From Actinomycetota bacterium (GTDB lineage Bacteria > Actinomycetota > Thermoleophilia > Gaiellales > Gaiellaceae): a stretch of DNA of 64,000 nucleotides. Location of the stretch: contig PLJC01000038.1 of assembly GCA_003139545.1 (NCBI GenBank), positions 124,587 through 188,586 of the forward strand, given 5' to 3'. The notes under the pieces were generated by a model. It saw only the letters and a program-made list of their open reading frames with translations, had not been told where the DNA came from and did not search any database. A program made the position numbers and the translations under genes. Shown one piece after another: positions 56,080 to 62,957 of the stretch. Position 1 is the stretch's first letter. Every line of letters starts with the position of its first letter.

Positions 56080-56432
56080 CTCCGCTCGCAGTCTCCATCG
56101 CCGGCGCGATCGCGTCGTTCACGCTCGTGCTCGTCGTGCTCGAGTTGATCCGCAGTCACCGGCTGCGGGAGCGCTACGCCCTGCTCTGGCTCGCGACCGG
56201 CCTGACGCTCACCGGTCTCTCCGCGTGGCGCGAGGGCTTGAACACGATCGCCGGCTGGGTCGGCGTCCGCGGGTATCCGCCCGCGGTGCTCTTCGCAGTC
56301 GGCATCCTCTTCATCCTCGCCGTCCTGCTCCACTACTCGACCGTGATCTCACGGCTGTCGGATCAGAACGTCATGCTCGCGCAGCGGCTGGCGCTGCTCG
56401 AGGAGCGGCTCGGCGACGACGCTACGGCTTGA
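56076..56432 (+). CDS. DUF2304 membrane protein
   Basis: 118 residues from ATG 56076 (ATGA overlap). Three hydrophobic segments: AVSIAGAIASFTLVLVVLEL, YALLWLATGLTLTGLSAW, YPPAVLFAVGILFILAVLLH, the middle one after 'R..(L)RERYALLWL', which is the DUF2304 (PF10066) signature. The C-terminal segment after the last helix (RLSDQNVMLAQRLALLEERL) is a short coiled coil. DUF2304 genes commonly sit next to GT2 genes of the DPM type, and the protein is thought to be their membrane partner; both features hold here. It ends overlapping the convergent GT-C gene by 11 bases. Confidence 0.9.
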   Translation: MTPLAVSIAGAIASFTLVLVVLELIRSHRLRERYALLWLATGLTLTGLSAWREGLNTIAGWVGVRGYPPAVLFAVGILFILAVLLHYSTVISRLSDQNVMLAQRLALLEERLGDDATA

Positions 56433-58149
56433 GTTTCACCACGACGGGCGGCGAGACGACGTAGATGTCGCCCTGGTTCGCCTCATCGAGCCAGCTCGCC
56501 TTTGCGCCGACACGGTACTGCCATATGCCCGGACCGGGCCTCTCCTGGAACGCGTGCTTTCCGTTCGCGTAGTCGACGATCGCCCCGGTCAGCCGGCATT
56601 GCGCGCCGCCACCGGTGGCGTCGCACGCGACGGTCGCGTTGATCGGTGCGCGTAGGACGACGTAGTTCATGTGCCCGCCGATGGAGTGCAGCTCTCGCCA
56701 CTGCAAGGTCACGAGCCCGCCGATCTCGCTCACCTGGGGCCGCCAGCCGCTGTCCACGTCGAATGGCGCAGAGAGCGATGCGCCGTCCTGTGTATAGAAG
56801 ACGAGCTTGTCGCTGTTCGTCAACCGCGGCAGTCCTGTGGCGAGCGCGATCGGGACGACGCCGAAGAGCGTCACGATGCCTGCTACGAGCCCCACTCGCA
56901 TTCGGTGCGACCCCCACGCCCGGGGATCTCGTGCCGGCAGCCGCTGCGGCAGGCCCGGGAAGAGCAGCACGACCCCCGCGATGAGCATGAGAGCGGCTGG
57001 GATGGTGAAGATCGACTGGCGGAGGATGTCGGAGTTGTCCACCGTCGACCCGTGGCTGGGCGAGCCCCACTTGCCGACGATGGTGGCGAAGAACCAGCCG
57101 GCGAACAGGAGCCCCGCCGGCCGTGAGCGGCGGAGAAGCCCGATCGCGCCGGCGAAAGCGAGCCACTCGAGGACGCGCAGGCTCCAGAAGTGGCCGTCCA
57201 GGCTGTCGAGCTGCTGAACGGTGAACCACTGCCAGTTGAAGCTGATGTAGCGGTGGAGGTTCAGCCCGCCGACCGCCACCAACGGCTGGTGCACTCCGAG
57301 CGCGAGCCGGTTCGCCTGCGTCGCGCTGCTGAATAGCGGAACCTGGCCTTCACCGCGCGCCTTCCACACGGCCAGCGCGACGACGCTCGGCGTGAGCCCC
57401 ACTCCGAAGGCGACGATGCCGCGCCAGCGCTTCGCGACGAGGAGCGCGAGCCCGGCTCCAGCGAGGAACGGTGCGTTCGAAGGCTTGATGCCGAGCGCGA
57501 CGCCGGTCAGGAGGCCGGCGATGATCGCGTCCATGCGCGAGTCGTCCTGTGCCGCGCGCAGGACGAAGTACGCCGCTGCGGCGAGCGCAACCATAGAGGG
57601 GAAGTCGGACATCACCGACAGGCCGAAGGACTGAGGCAAGAGGAGCTCGGTGTAGCGCTGGTGGTAGCCCACGTCGGCGTACTTGATCCCGACGAGGGGG
57701 ACGACGATCCACAGGAGAGCGGTCCAGTAGCCGAACAAGCGCCCGCCGATCCGCTCGCCGATCCCGTATGCCGAGATGAAAGCCACCGGCATGAGAACGA
57801 CGACGTTGAAGACGAGGATCGCCGGGAGCGCCGAGACGAGATTCGGGCCGGCGAAGATCGAGAAGGGCAGGAGGATGATCGACCAGCCGTAGCCGACGGA
57901 TGTGTGCGTCAGCTTCCCCTGTCCCATCAGCCACGAAGCGGTGTAGTGCCAGAGCTGGTCGCCGCCCTGGTAATAGATCCACCCGTTACGCCGTACGGTC
58001 ACCGCGACCGCGAGGATCGTCAGCCATTCGACGACCAGAAGGACGGAGAGCACCTTCCATGGCCGCGCGTCCTCGAGCCACGCCACGCCGCGGCGGAGCG
58101 CGTGCAGCCCGGCGCGAGGAGCGGTGAATGTCTGCGCCGACGTGGTCAT
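56422..58149 (-). CDS. GT-C fold multi-membrane-segment glycosyltransferase-like protein
   Basis: 575 residues from ATG 58149 (ATGA overlap with the upstream fucose synthase stop). A TM ([20 protein letters not shown]) precedes [20 protein letters not shown], with a GGDQ-type acidic motif in the first outer loop. [20 protein letters not shown] and a row of ten further TM segments follow. The C-terminal 130 residues ([20 protein letters not shown] onward) form an outward soluble domain with two Cys residues ([15 protein letters not shown]). This layout (GT-C start, multi-TM, outer beta-domain) is like mannosyl/arabinosyl-transferase relatives. The polyprenyl-phosphate donor could come from the neighbouring GT2. 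Confidence 0.82.
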   Translation of the reverse strand: MTTSAQTFTAPRAGLHALRRGVAWLEDARPWKVLSVLLVVEWLTILAVAVTVRRNGWIYYQGGDQLWHYTASWLMGQGKLTHTSVGYGWSIILLPFSIFAGPNLVSALPAILVFNVVVLMPVAFISAYGIGERIGGRLFGYWTALLWIVVPLVGIKYADVGYHQRYTELLLPQSFGLSVMSDFPSMVALAAAAYFVLRAAQDDSRMDAIIAGLLTGVALGIKPSNAPFLAGAGLALLVAKRWRGIVAFGVGLTPSVVALAVWKARGEGQVPLFSSATQANRLALGVHQPLVAVGGLNLHRYISFNWQWFTVQQLDSLDGHFWSLRVLEWLAFAGAIGLLRRSRPAGLLFAGWFFATIVGKWGSPSHGSTVDNSDILRQSIFTIPAALMLIAGVVLLFPGLPQRLPARDPRAWGSHRMRVGLVAGIVTLFGVVPIALATGLPRLTNSDKLVFYTQDGASLSAPFDVDSGWRPQVSEIGGLVTLQWRELHSIGGHMNYVVLRAPINATVACDATGGGAQCRLTGAIVDYANGKHAFQERPGPGIWQYRVGAKASWLDEANQGDIYVVSPPVVVKLKP

Positions 58150-59060
58150 CGCGCGGCGGGGATCGAGGCTTGGTACCACTCGACCGTTCGCGCGAGCCCG
58201 TCGCGCAGGCTCGTGCGCGCCTCGAAGCCGAAGAGCTGCTTCGCGCGCGAGACATCCAGGCTGCGGCGCGGCTGTCCATTCGGCATCGACGTATCCCACA
58301 CGATCTCGCCGTCGAAGCCCGTCAGCTCGGCGACGAGTTCTGCGAGCGCGCGGATGGAGATCTCGTCGCCCGTGCCGAGGTTCACCGGCTCGGCCCCGTC
58401 GTAGCTGTCGGCGGCGAGCACGAGGCCCGCGACGGCATCGTCGACGTAGAGGAACTCGCGCGTCGGCGAGCCATCGCCCCAGAGCACGATCTTCTCCGAG
58501 CTCTCCGTCATCTTCCGAATGAGCGCCGGGATGACGTGCGACGTCTCGAGGTCGAAGTTGTCGCGCGGCCCGTAGAGGTTCACCGGAAGCAGGTGGATGG
58601 CGTTCGTTCCGTACTGCTGCCGATACGACTGCGCGCCGACGAGGACGGACTTCTTGGCGATCCCGTACGGCGCGTTCGTCTCCTCCGGGTAGCCGTTCCA
58701 GAGGTCGTCCTCGTGGAACGGGACCGGCGTGAACTTCGGGTACTCGCAGATTGTCCCGAGCGTGACGAGCTTGCTCACGGCGTGCAGGCGGCTCAGCTCG
58801 AGCACGTGCGCACCCATCATCAAGTTCGCGTACCAGTAGCGGCCCGGGTTAGCGCGGTTGGCGCCGATGCCGCCGACCTCGGCAGCGAGGTGGAAGACGA
58901 GCTCCGGCTGCGCGTCGCGGAAGAGCCGCTCGGCGTCGTCCCAGTGCGTCAGGTCGTAGTCGGCGCGGCGGGCGACGAACGGGTCGTCGCCGCGCTGCCG
59001 TAGCTGCTCGACGAGGTGTGAGCCGAGAAAGCCACCTCCACCCGTGACGACGACGCGCAC
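58146..59060 (-). CDS. fcl: GDP-L-fucose synthase (GDP-4-keto-6-deoxymannose epimerase/reductase)
   Basis: 304 residues from GTG 59060. [20 protein letters not shown] is the NADP loop. [20 protein letters not shown] and [60 protein letters not shown] and [20 protein letters not shown] are close to Fcl/WcaG blocks (AAxVGGIxxNxxxPxxF, L.S.C.YP...P..E, N..YA.AK, NLYGP.DNF). The Tyr and Lys of PYGIAKK are kept; the usual catalytic Ser of 'GSSCIYP' appears as Thr-Ile (GTICEYP), worth noting. It completes GDP-fucose synthesis with Gmd (60626-61585). It overlaps the GT-C gene by ATGA. Confidence 0.9.
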   Translation of the reverse strand: MRVVVTGGGGFLGSHLVEQLRQRGDDPFVARRADYDLTHWDDAERLFRDAQPELVFHLAAEVGGIGANRANPGRYWYANLMMGAHVLELSRLHAVSKLVTLGTICEYPKFTPVPFHEDDLWNGYPEETNAPYGIAKKSVLVGAQSYRQQYGTNAIHLLPVNLYGPRDNFDLETSHVIPALIRKMTESSEKIVLWGDGSPTREFLYVDDAVAGLVLAADSYDGAEPVNLGTGDEISIRALAELVAELTGFDGEIVWDTSMPNGQPRRSLDVSRAKQLFGFEARTSLRDGLARTVEWYQASIPAAR

Positions 59061-59067
59061 CGCGCCC

Positions 59068-59073
59068 TAGGGT
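59068..59073 (+). promoter_or_regulatory. -10 box TAGGGT for the second flippase operon
   Basis: TAGGGT, nine bases before ATG 59083. It overlaps the minus-strand TACCCT of the fcl gene. Confidence 0.45.
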
Positions 59074-59074
59074 A
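59069..59074 (-). promoter_or_regulatory. -10 box TACCCT for the fcl operon
   Basis: Minus-strand TACCCT, eight bases before the GTG at 59060, directly overlapping the plus-strand box of the flippase. Confidence 0.45.
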
Positions 59075-59082
59075 GCTTCGTG

Positions 59083-60546
59083 ATGAGGACGTCGGCGCTT
59101 CGAAGCGGCCTGATGACCGGCCTCGCGCAGGTGGTCGTCGCGCTCGCCGCGGCCGGCGCGGGCGCGCTGCTCGCCCACAAGTTCGGGCGCAGCGCCGAGA
59201 CCGACGGCTTCCTCAGCGCCTACGCCGTCTATCTCGTCCTCATCCTGGCCGCGCAGTCGTTCCGGATGGTCGTCGTCCCCGACCTCACGCGGGCGGCCGC
59301 TCGCGGCGACCTGTCCGGCGAGAGCCGGAGCTACGCGCTCGCGCATCTCTGCCTGGCCGTGCCCGTGTCGATCCTCGTCGGCGTCTTCGCCTCGCAGATC
59401 GGCGACCTCCTGACGGGGAACCTGCCGCCGCGCGCCGCGCACATCGCAGCGCGCGCTCTCGTCATCCTCGTCCCGGCGGCGTTCGTGCAACTCCTCGCCG
59501 CATTGGCCGCGAGCGCCCTCGCGGCGCTCGACAGCTACGGCACGGCGGCGGCGGGCTTCGCACTGGGTGGCATCACAGGCCTCGTGGTCTTCGCCGCGCT
59601 CGCGAACAGCCTTGGGATCGTCGCGCTCGCATGGGGACTGGCCGCGAACGCCGTCGTCGCACTCGCAGTTCCGACTGTCGCGCTCGTTCGCCGAGGGGCA
59701 TTGCGCGGCGCCATGCCCGACCGGCTCGGGATAGGGCCACGGTTGTGGCATCTCGTCCAGGGAGCCGCGGTGCCGGTCGCTCTGCAGGGCTGCTACCTCC
59801 TCGGCCTTCGCTTCGCCGCCAAGCTCGGCGTCGGCAGTGTGACGAGCTTCTCCTACGCGTACCTCGCCGCCTCGACCCTCGTCGGCGCGACCGCGTTCTC
59901 TCTCGGCCTGATCTCTGCCGCGCCGATGACGCGGCGCGGCGTCGACGCGGTCGCAGCCGGCCGGCACGTCGTTCACGCGTCGTGGGTGAGCCTGTCGATC
60001 GTCGGTGCCGCGGCCGGCGTCTTCGCCGTCGTCGGAGGGCGCATCGTCGGCCTCGTCCTCGGTAGCGCGTACAGCGGCGGCGTCGGCCGCCAGCTGGGTC
60101 ACCTCGTGGTGTATCTCTCGCCGTGGATGCTCGCCTGGGTCGCATTCGCGGTCACGTTCCCGCTTGTCTTCGTCGCGGAGAAGCGCTGGACGCTCCTTCC
60201 GCTCGGTGCGCTCGGCTTCGGCCTCTGCATCCCGCTCGGTCTCGGTTTGCGCGCCCTTTGGGGGCTGCCCGGCATCGCGATCGCCGTCGGGCTCGCAACG
60301 CTCGTCATCGCAGGCGGCTTGCTGGCGACGATCTCGATGCGCACGCTCGGCATCGCCGCCCTCGGGCTCGCGAAGCTCGCGCTCGCCGTCGGCTCGGCAG
60401 CAGCGCTCGCGTTCGGCGGGTTGCGTCTCGCGCTGTCCCCCGTCACCGCGGCGGTCGCCGGCGTGCTCCTCTACGGCCTCGTGATCTACGCGCTGCGCTC
60501 GCTCGGCTTGAGCGAGGCCTGGACATACGTGCGAGGTTTGCAGTAG
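59083..60546 (+). CDS. Polysaccharide/lipid II-type flippase (MOP superfamily, MurJ-like), second copy
   Basis: 487 residues from ATG 59083; GTG 59080 adds one residue. SALRSGLMTGLAQVVVALAA is the first TM, followed by FGRSAETDGFLSAYAVYLVL ('G.S..TDAFL(V)A' in MurJ) and FRMVVVPDLTRAAARGDLSG ('VPLLS' position in MurJ). Fourteen hydrophobic segments are seen. AFVQLLAALAASALAALDSY resembles the mid helix of MviN. It is unlike the flippase at 35817, so it belongs to another subgroup. It could flip a fucose-containing lipid-linked unit; this is inferred from Fcl, GT-C and Gmd next to it. Confidence 0.87.
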   Translation: MRTSALRSGLMTGLAQVVVALAAAGAGALLAHKFGRSAETDGFLSAYAVYLVLILAAQSFRMVVVPDLTRAAARGDLSGESRSYALAHLCLAVPVSILVGVFASQIGDLLTGNLPPRAAHIAARALVILVPAAFVQLLAALAASALAALDSYGTAAAGFALGGITGLVVFAALANSLGIVALAWGLAANAVVALAVPTVALVRRGALRGAMPDRLGIGPRLWHLVQGAAVPVALQGCYLLGLRFAAKLGVGSVTSFSYAYLAASTLVGATAFSLGLISAAPMTRRGVDAVAAGRHVVHASWVSLSIVGAAAGVFAVVGGRIVGLVLGSAYSGGVGRQLGHLVVYLSPWMLAWVAFAVTFPLVFVAEKRWTLLPLGALGFGLCIPLGLGLRALWGLPGIAIAVGLATLVIAGGLLATISMRTLGIAALGLAKLALAVGSAAALAFGGLRLALSPVTAAVAGVLLYGLVIYALRSLGLSEAWTYVRGLQ

Positions 60547-60548
60547 TG

Positions 60549-60629
60549 ATGCGCTACGCGCCCGAGTTTGACGCGAACGAGCACCCGCGCATCCGCGCCC
60601 CGACGCCGCGACTGGGAGAGGTCCATTGA
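60549..60629 (+). CDS. Possible 26-residue micro-ORF between flippase and gmd
   Basis: An 81-base ORF from ATG 60549 (GTG 60546 also in frame, sharing its G with the flippase TAG). It reads MRYAPEFDANEHPRIRAPTP and six more residues (RLGEVH), then TGA (60627-60629). Its stop overlaps the gmd TTG as TTGA (60626-60629), and the start follows the flippase stop at once, so both ends show the coupling seen between the proven genes here. This may be a translated link or a short peptide. I know of no homologue. Confidence 0.35.
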   Translation: MRYAPEFDANEHPRIRAPTPRLGEVH

Positions 60630-61585
60630 GAGCTCTGATCACTGGCATCGGCGGGCAGGACGGCTCGTACCTCGCCGAGCTGCTGCTCGGGCACGGCTAC
60701 GAGGTGGCCGGAATCGTCCCGCGTCTCGACAAGGAGTACGAGAACCTCGCCGACGTTCGCGAACGGGTCGAGCTGCTCCAGGTCGACCTGCTGGACGAGG
60801 CCGCGCTCGGGGACGCGTTGCGCGACCACGCTCCGCACGAGGTGTACAACCTCGCGTCGCCCTCGTTCGTCCCGATGTCGTGGGACGAGCCGGTGCGCAC
60901 GGCCGAGTTCGCGGCCGTCGGCGTCACGGCGCTGTTGGAGGCGATCCGCGCAGTCGATCCCGCGATCCGCACGTACCAGGCATCCTCGAGCGAGATCTTC
61001 GGAGAGCCGATGGTCGTGCCGCAGACGGAAGAGACGCCGCTCCATCCCGTGACGCCGTACGGCGTGGCGAAGGCGTACGGGCACTTCATCGTCGGCTCGT
61101 ACCGTCGACGCTACGGCCTGCACGCGAGTTGCGGGATCCTCTATAACCACGAGTCGCCGCGGCGCCCGGTCGACTTCCTGCCGAGCAAGGTGGCGCATGC
61201 CGCGGCCGCGATCTCGCTTGGCCTCCAGCAGGAGCTCGCGCTCGGCGACCTTCGCGCACAGCGCGACTGGGGCTACGCCGGCGACTACGTCGAGGCGATG
61301 CGTCTGATGCTGCAGCAGGTCGAGCCGGGCGACTACGTCGTCGCCACCGGCGTGCTGCACGCGGTCGAGGACCTCGTCGAGCTCGCGTTCGGACACGTCG
61401 GGCTCGACTGGCACGATCACGTCCGGGTCGATCCTGCGCTCGTGCGCGGCACCGCCGAGCTGCACGACCTCGCCGGCGATGCCTCGAAGGCGCGCCGTAC
61501 CCTGGGCTGGTCGCCACAGCTTCAGTTCGAGGACCTCGTCCGGCTCCTCGTCGATGCTGCTCGAGACCGCCTCACGAATCGGTAA
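60626..61585 (+). CDS. gmd: GDP-mannose 4,6-dehydratase
   Basis: 319 residues from TTG 60626, chosen since the Rossmann strand begins at once (MRALITGIGGQDGSYLAELL); a GGGAGAGG Shine-Dalgarno-like sequence lies at 60614-60621. ITGIGGQDGSYLAELLL is almost exactly the Gmd N-terminal signature (ITGITGQDGSYLAE). YNLASPSFVPMSWDEPVRTA ('YNLAAQSHV..SF..P..T'), YQASSSEIFGEPMVVPQTEE, HPVTPYGVAKAYGHFIVGSY (Tyr/Lys) and GILYNHESPRRPVDFLPSKV ('LFNHESP.RG..FVTRK') follow. It makes GDP-4-keto-6-deoxymannose, then Fcl gives GDP-L-fucose. It is somewhat short, and the C-terminal part is diverged. Confidence 0.93.
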   Translation: MRALITGIGGQDGSYLAELLLGHGYEVAGIVPRLDKEYENLADVRERVELLQVDLLDEAALGDALRDHAPHEVYNLASPSFVPMSWDEPVRTAEFAAVGVTALLEAIRAVDPAIRTYQASSSEIFGEPMVVPQTEETPLHPVTPYGVAKAYGHFIVGSYRRRYGLHASCGILYNHESPRRPVDFLPSKVAHAAAAISLGLQQELALGDLRAQRDWGYAGDYVEAMRLMLQQVEPGDYVVATGVLHAVEDLVELAFGHVGLDWHDHVRVDPALVRGTAELHDLAGDASKARRTLGWSPQLQFEDLVRLLVDAARDRLTNR

Positions 61586-61596
61586 CAGACCGTCCT

Positions 61597-61602
61597 TAGA
61601 CT
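61597..61602 (+). promoter_or_regulatory. -10 box TAGACT for the small coiled protein and GT4 genes
   Basis: TAGACT, nine bases before ATG 61612, in the 26-base gap after gmd. Confidence 0.5.
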
Positions 61603-61611
61603 CACCGCGAA

Positions 61612-61926
61612 ATGGCCGACCAGCAGGAGCTTTCCGTCGACGAGGTCTATGCGCGGCTCAAAGAGGCCGTCGACCGCGGCTCCCGCGACGTCGCCTCCAC
61701 GCGCGGCCTCGCCGAGCGCTTCTGGCCCGTGAGCGCGGACAAGCCGCTCGAGCGCCGTCCCGGCCCGAAGGGCTGGGTCGCGTTCCAGGCGAAGCGCGTC
61801 CTTCGCAAGCTCATGCGCTGGTACGTCGAGCCGGCCTTCGCCGAGCAGCGCATCGTCAACGACGCCCTCTTGCGGCTCGTCGACGACCTCTCGCGCCGCA
61901 TCGACGAGCTGGAATCGCGCTGGTGA
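61612..61926 (+). CDS. Small helical protein resembling the N-terminal leader of polysaccharide-locus enzymes
   Basis: 104 residues from ATG 61612. It is helical throughout: LSVDEVYARLKEAVDRGSRD, ERRPGPKGWVAFQAKRVLRK, LMRWYVEPAFAEQRIVNDAL, LRLVDDLSRRIDELESRW. The block 'PGPKG...AK(R)(V/L)LRKL.RWY..P...QQ..N.A...(L)' is often found at the N-terminus of glycosyltransferases or methyltransferases in such clusters, before the catalytic domain. Here it stands alone, with its stop overlapping the next GT4 start (GTGA). It may be a split-off membrane-surface module of that enzyme. Basic/aromatic residues (AKRVLRKLMRWY) suit a peripheral membrane helix. Confidence 0.72.
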   Translation: MADQQELSVDEVYARLKEAVDRGSRDVASTRGLAERFWPVSADKPLERRPGPKGWVAFQAKRVLRKLMRWYVEPAFAEQRIVNDALLRLVDDLSRRIDELESRW

Positions 61927-62957
61927 GACTGGCCGTCTGCCTTCCGCAGGTCCCCTTCGAGCGCGGCGGCGCGGAGATCGTCGCCGACGATCTCGTCGCG
62001 CAGCTGCGCACGCGCGGGCACGAAGCCGAGCTCGTCACCGTTCCGTTCAAGTGGTATCCCGGCGAGCGCGTGCTCACGCAGGCGTTTCTGTGGCGCCTGC
62101 TCGACCTCGAGGAAGCGAACGGCCGGCCGATCGACGCGGTGATCGCGACGAAGTTCCCGTCGTACGCCGTGCGCCATCCGCGCAAGGTGGTGTGGCTGCT
62201 GCACCAGTTCCGCCAGGCGTGGGATCTCGACCGTACCGAGCTCGGACAGTTCTCGGAGTCGGCGGAGGACCGCGCGCTGCGGCGACGGGTGCTCGCGTTC
62301 GAGCGCACCGCCCTCGGCGAGGCCAGGAAGATCTTCGCGACGTCGGGCAACGTCGCCGGTCGACTGCGCGAGTCCACCGGGCTCGAGGCCGAGCTCATGC
62401 CGCACCCGCCGGCGCCGCTGAAATACCGCTGCGACCGGTACGACGACTTCATCCTCTCCGTCAACAGGCTCGATCGCGCGAAGCGGATCGATCTCCTGCT
62501 CGAAGCGGCGGCCGCCGAGCCGACCTTGCGCGTCGTCATCGCCGGAGACGGCCCGGATCGCGAGCGGCTCGAGCGGCTCGCGCAGGAGCGCGGCCTGAAC
62601 GGCCGAGCGGAGTTCACCGGCCGCGTCAGCGACGCGCGTCTGACCGAGCTGTACGCGAGCTGCCTCGGCGTCTATTACGCGCCGGTGGACGAGGACTTCG
62701 GGATGGTGCCGTTCGAGGCGTTCCTCTCCGAGAAGCCCGTGCTGACGACGACGGATGCCGGCGGCCCGCTCGACGTAGTGCGCGACCGCGAGACCGGGCT
62801 CGTCGTCAGGCCGCAGGCGTCGGAGCTCGCGCGCGCATGCGTGTGGCTGCGCGACCACGCGGACGAGGCGCGTGCGTTCGGCCGCGCGGGCCGTGATGTC
62901 GCGAACGGCGTGACGTGGGACGCCTGCATCGACCGCCTCCTCGCAGCGGTCGCGTGA
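61923..62957 (+). CDS. Family 4 glycosyltransferase
   Basis: 344 residues from GTG 61923 (GTGA overlap). RLAVCLPQVPFERGGAEIVA with DDLVAQLRTRGHEAELVTVP is a GT4 start with the 'P..RGGAE..V..L...L..RGHE' loop. ATKFPSYAVRHPRKVVWLLH and QFRQAWDLDRTELGQFSESA belong to a widely distributed actinobacterial GT4 subgroup ('KFP.Y...HP.KV.WL.HQ.R..YDL'). C-domain: FILSVNRLDRAKRIDLLLEA, VVIAGDGPDRERLERLAQER, LGVYYAPVDEDFGMVPFEAF (EDFG.VP(Y)EAF donor motif) and GPLDVVRDRETGLVVRPQAS. It is followed at once by the last GT4 gene. Confidence 0.93.
   Translation: MRLAVCLPQVPFERGGAEIVADDLVAQLRTRGHEAELVTVPFKWYPGERVLTQAFLWRLLDLEEANGRPIDAVIATKFPSYAVRHPRKVVWLLHQFRQAWDLDRTELGQFSESAEDRALRRRVLAFERTALGEARKIFATSGNVAGRLRESTGLEAELMPHPPAPLKYRCDRYDDFILSVNRLDRAKRIDLLLEAAAAEPTLRVVIAGDGPDRERLERLAQERGLNGRAEFTGRVSDARLTELYASCLGVYYAPVDEDFGMVPFEAFLSEKPVLTTTDAGGPLDVVRDRETGLVVRPQASELARACVWLRDHADEARAFGRAGRDVANGVTWDACIDRLLAAVA

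Noticed and set aside
58849..60648. 599-codon minus-strand open frame opposite the second flippase
   Set aside because: Charged, repeat-like translation; the plus frame has flippase helices and the overlap to gmd.
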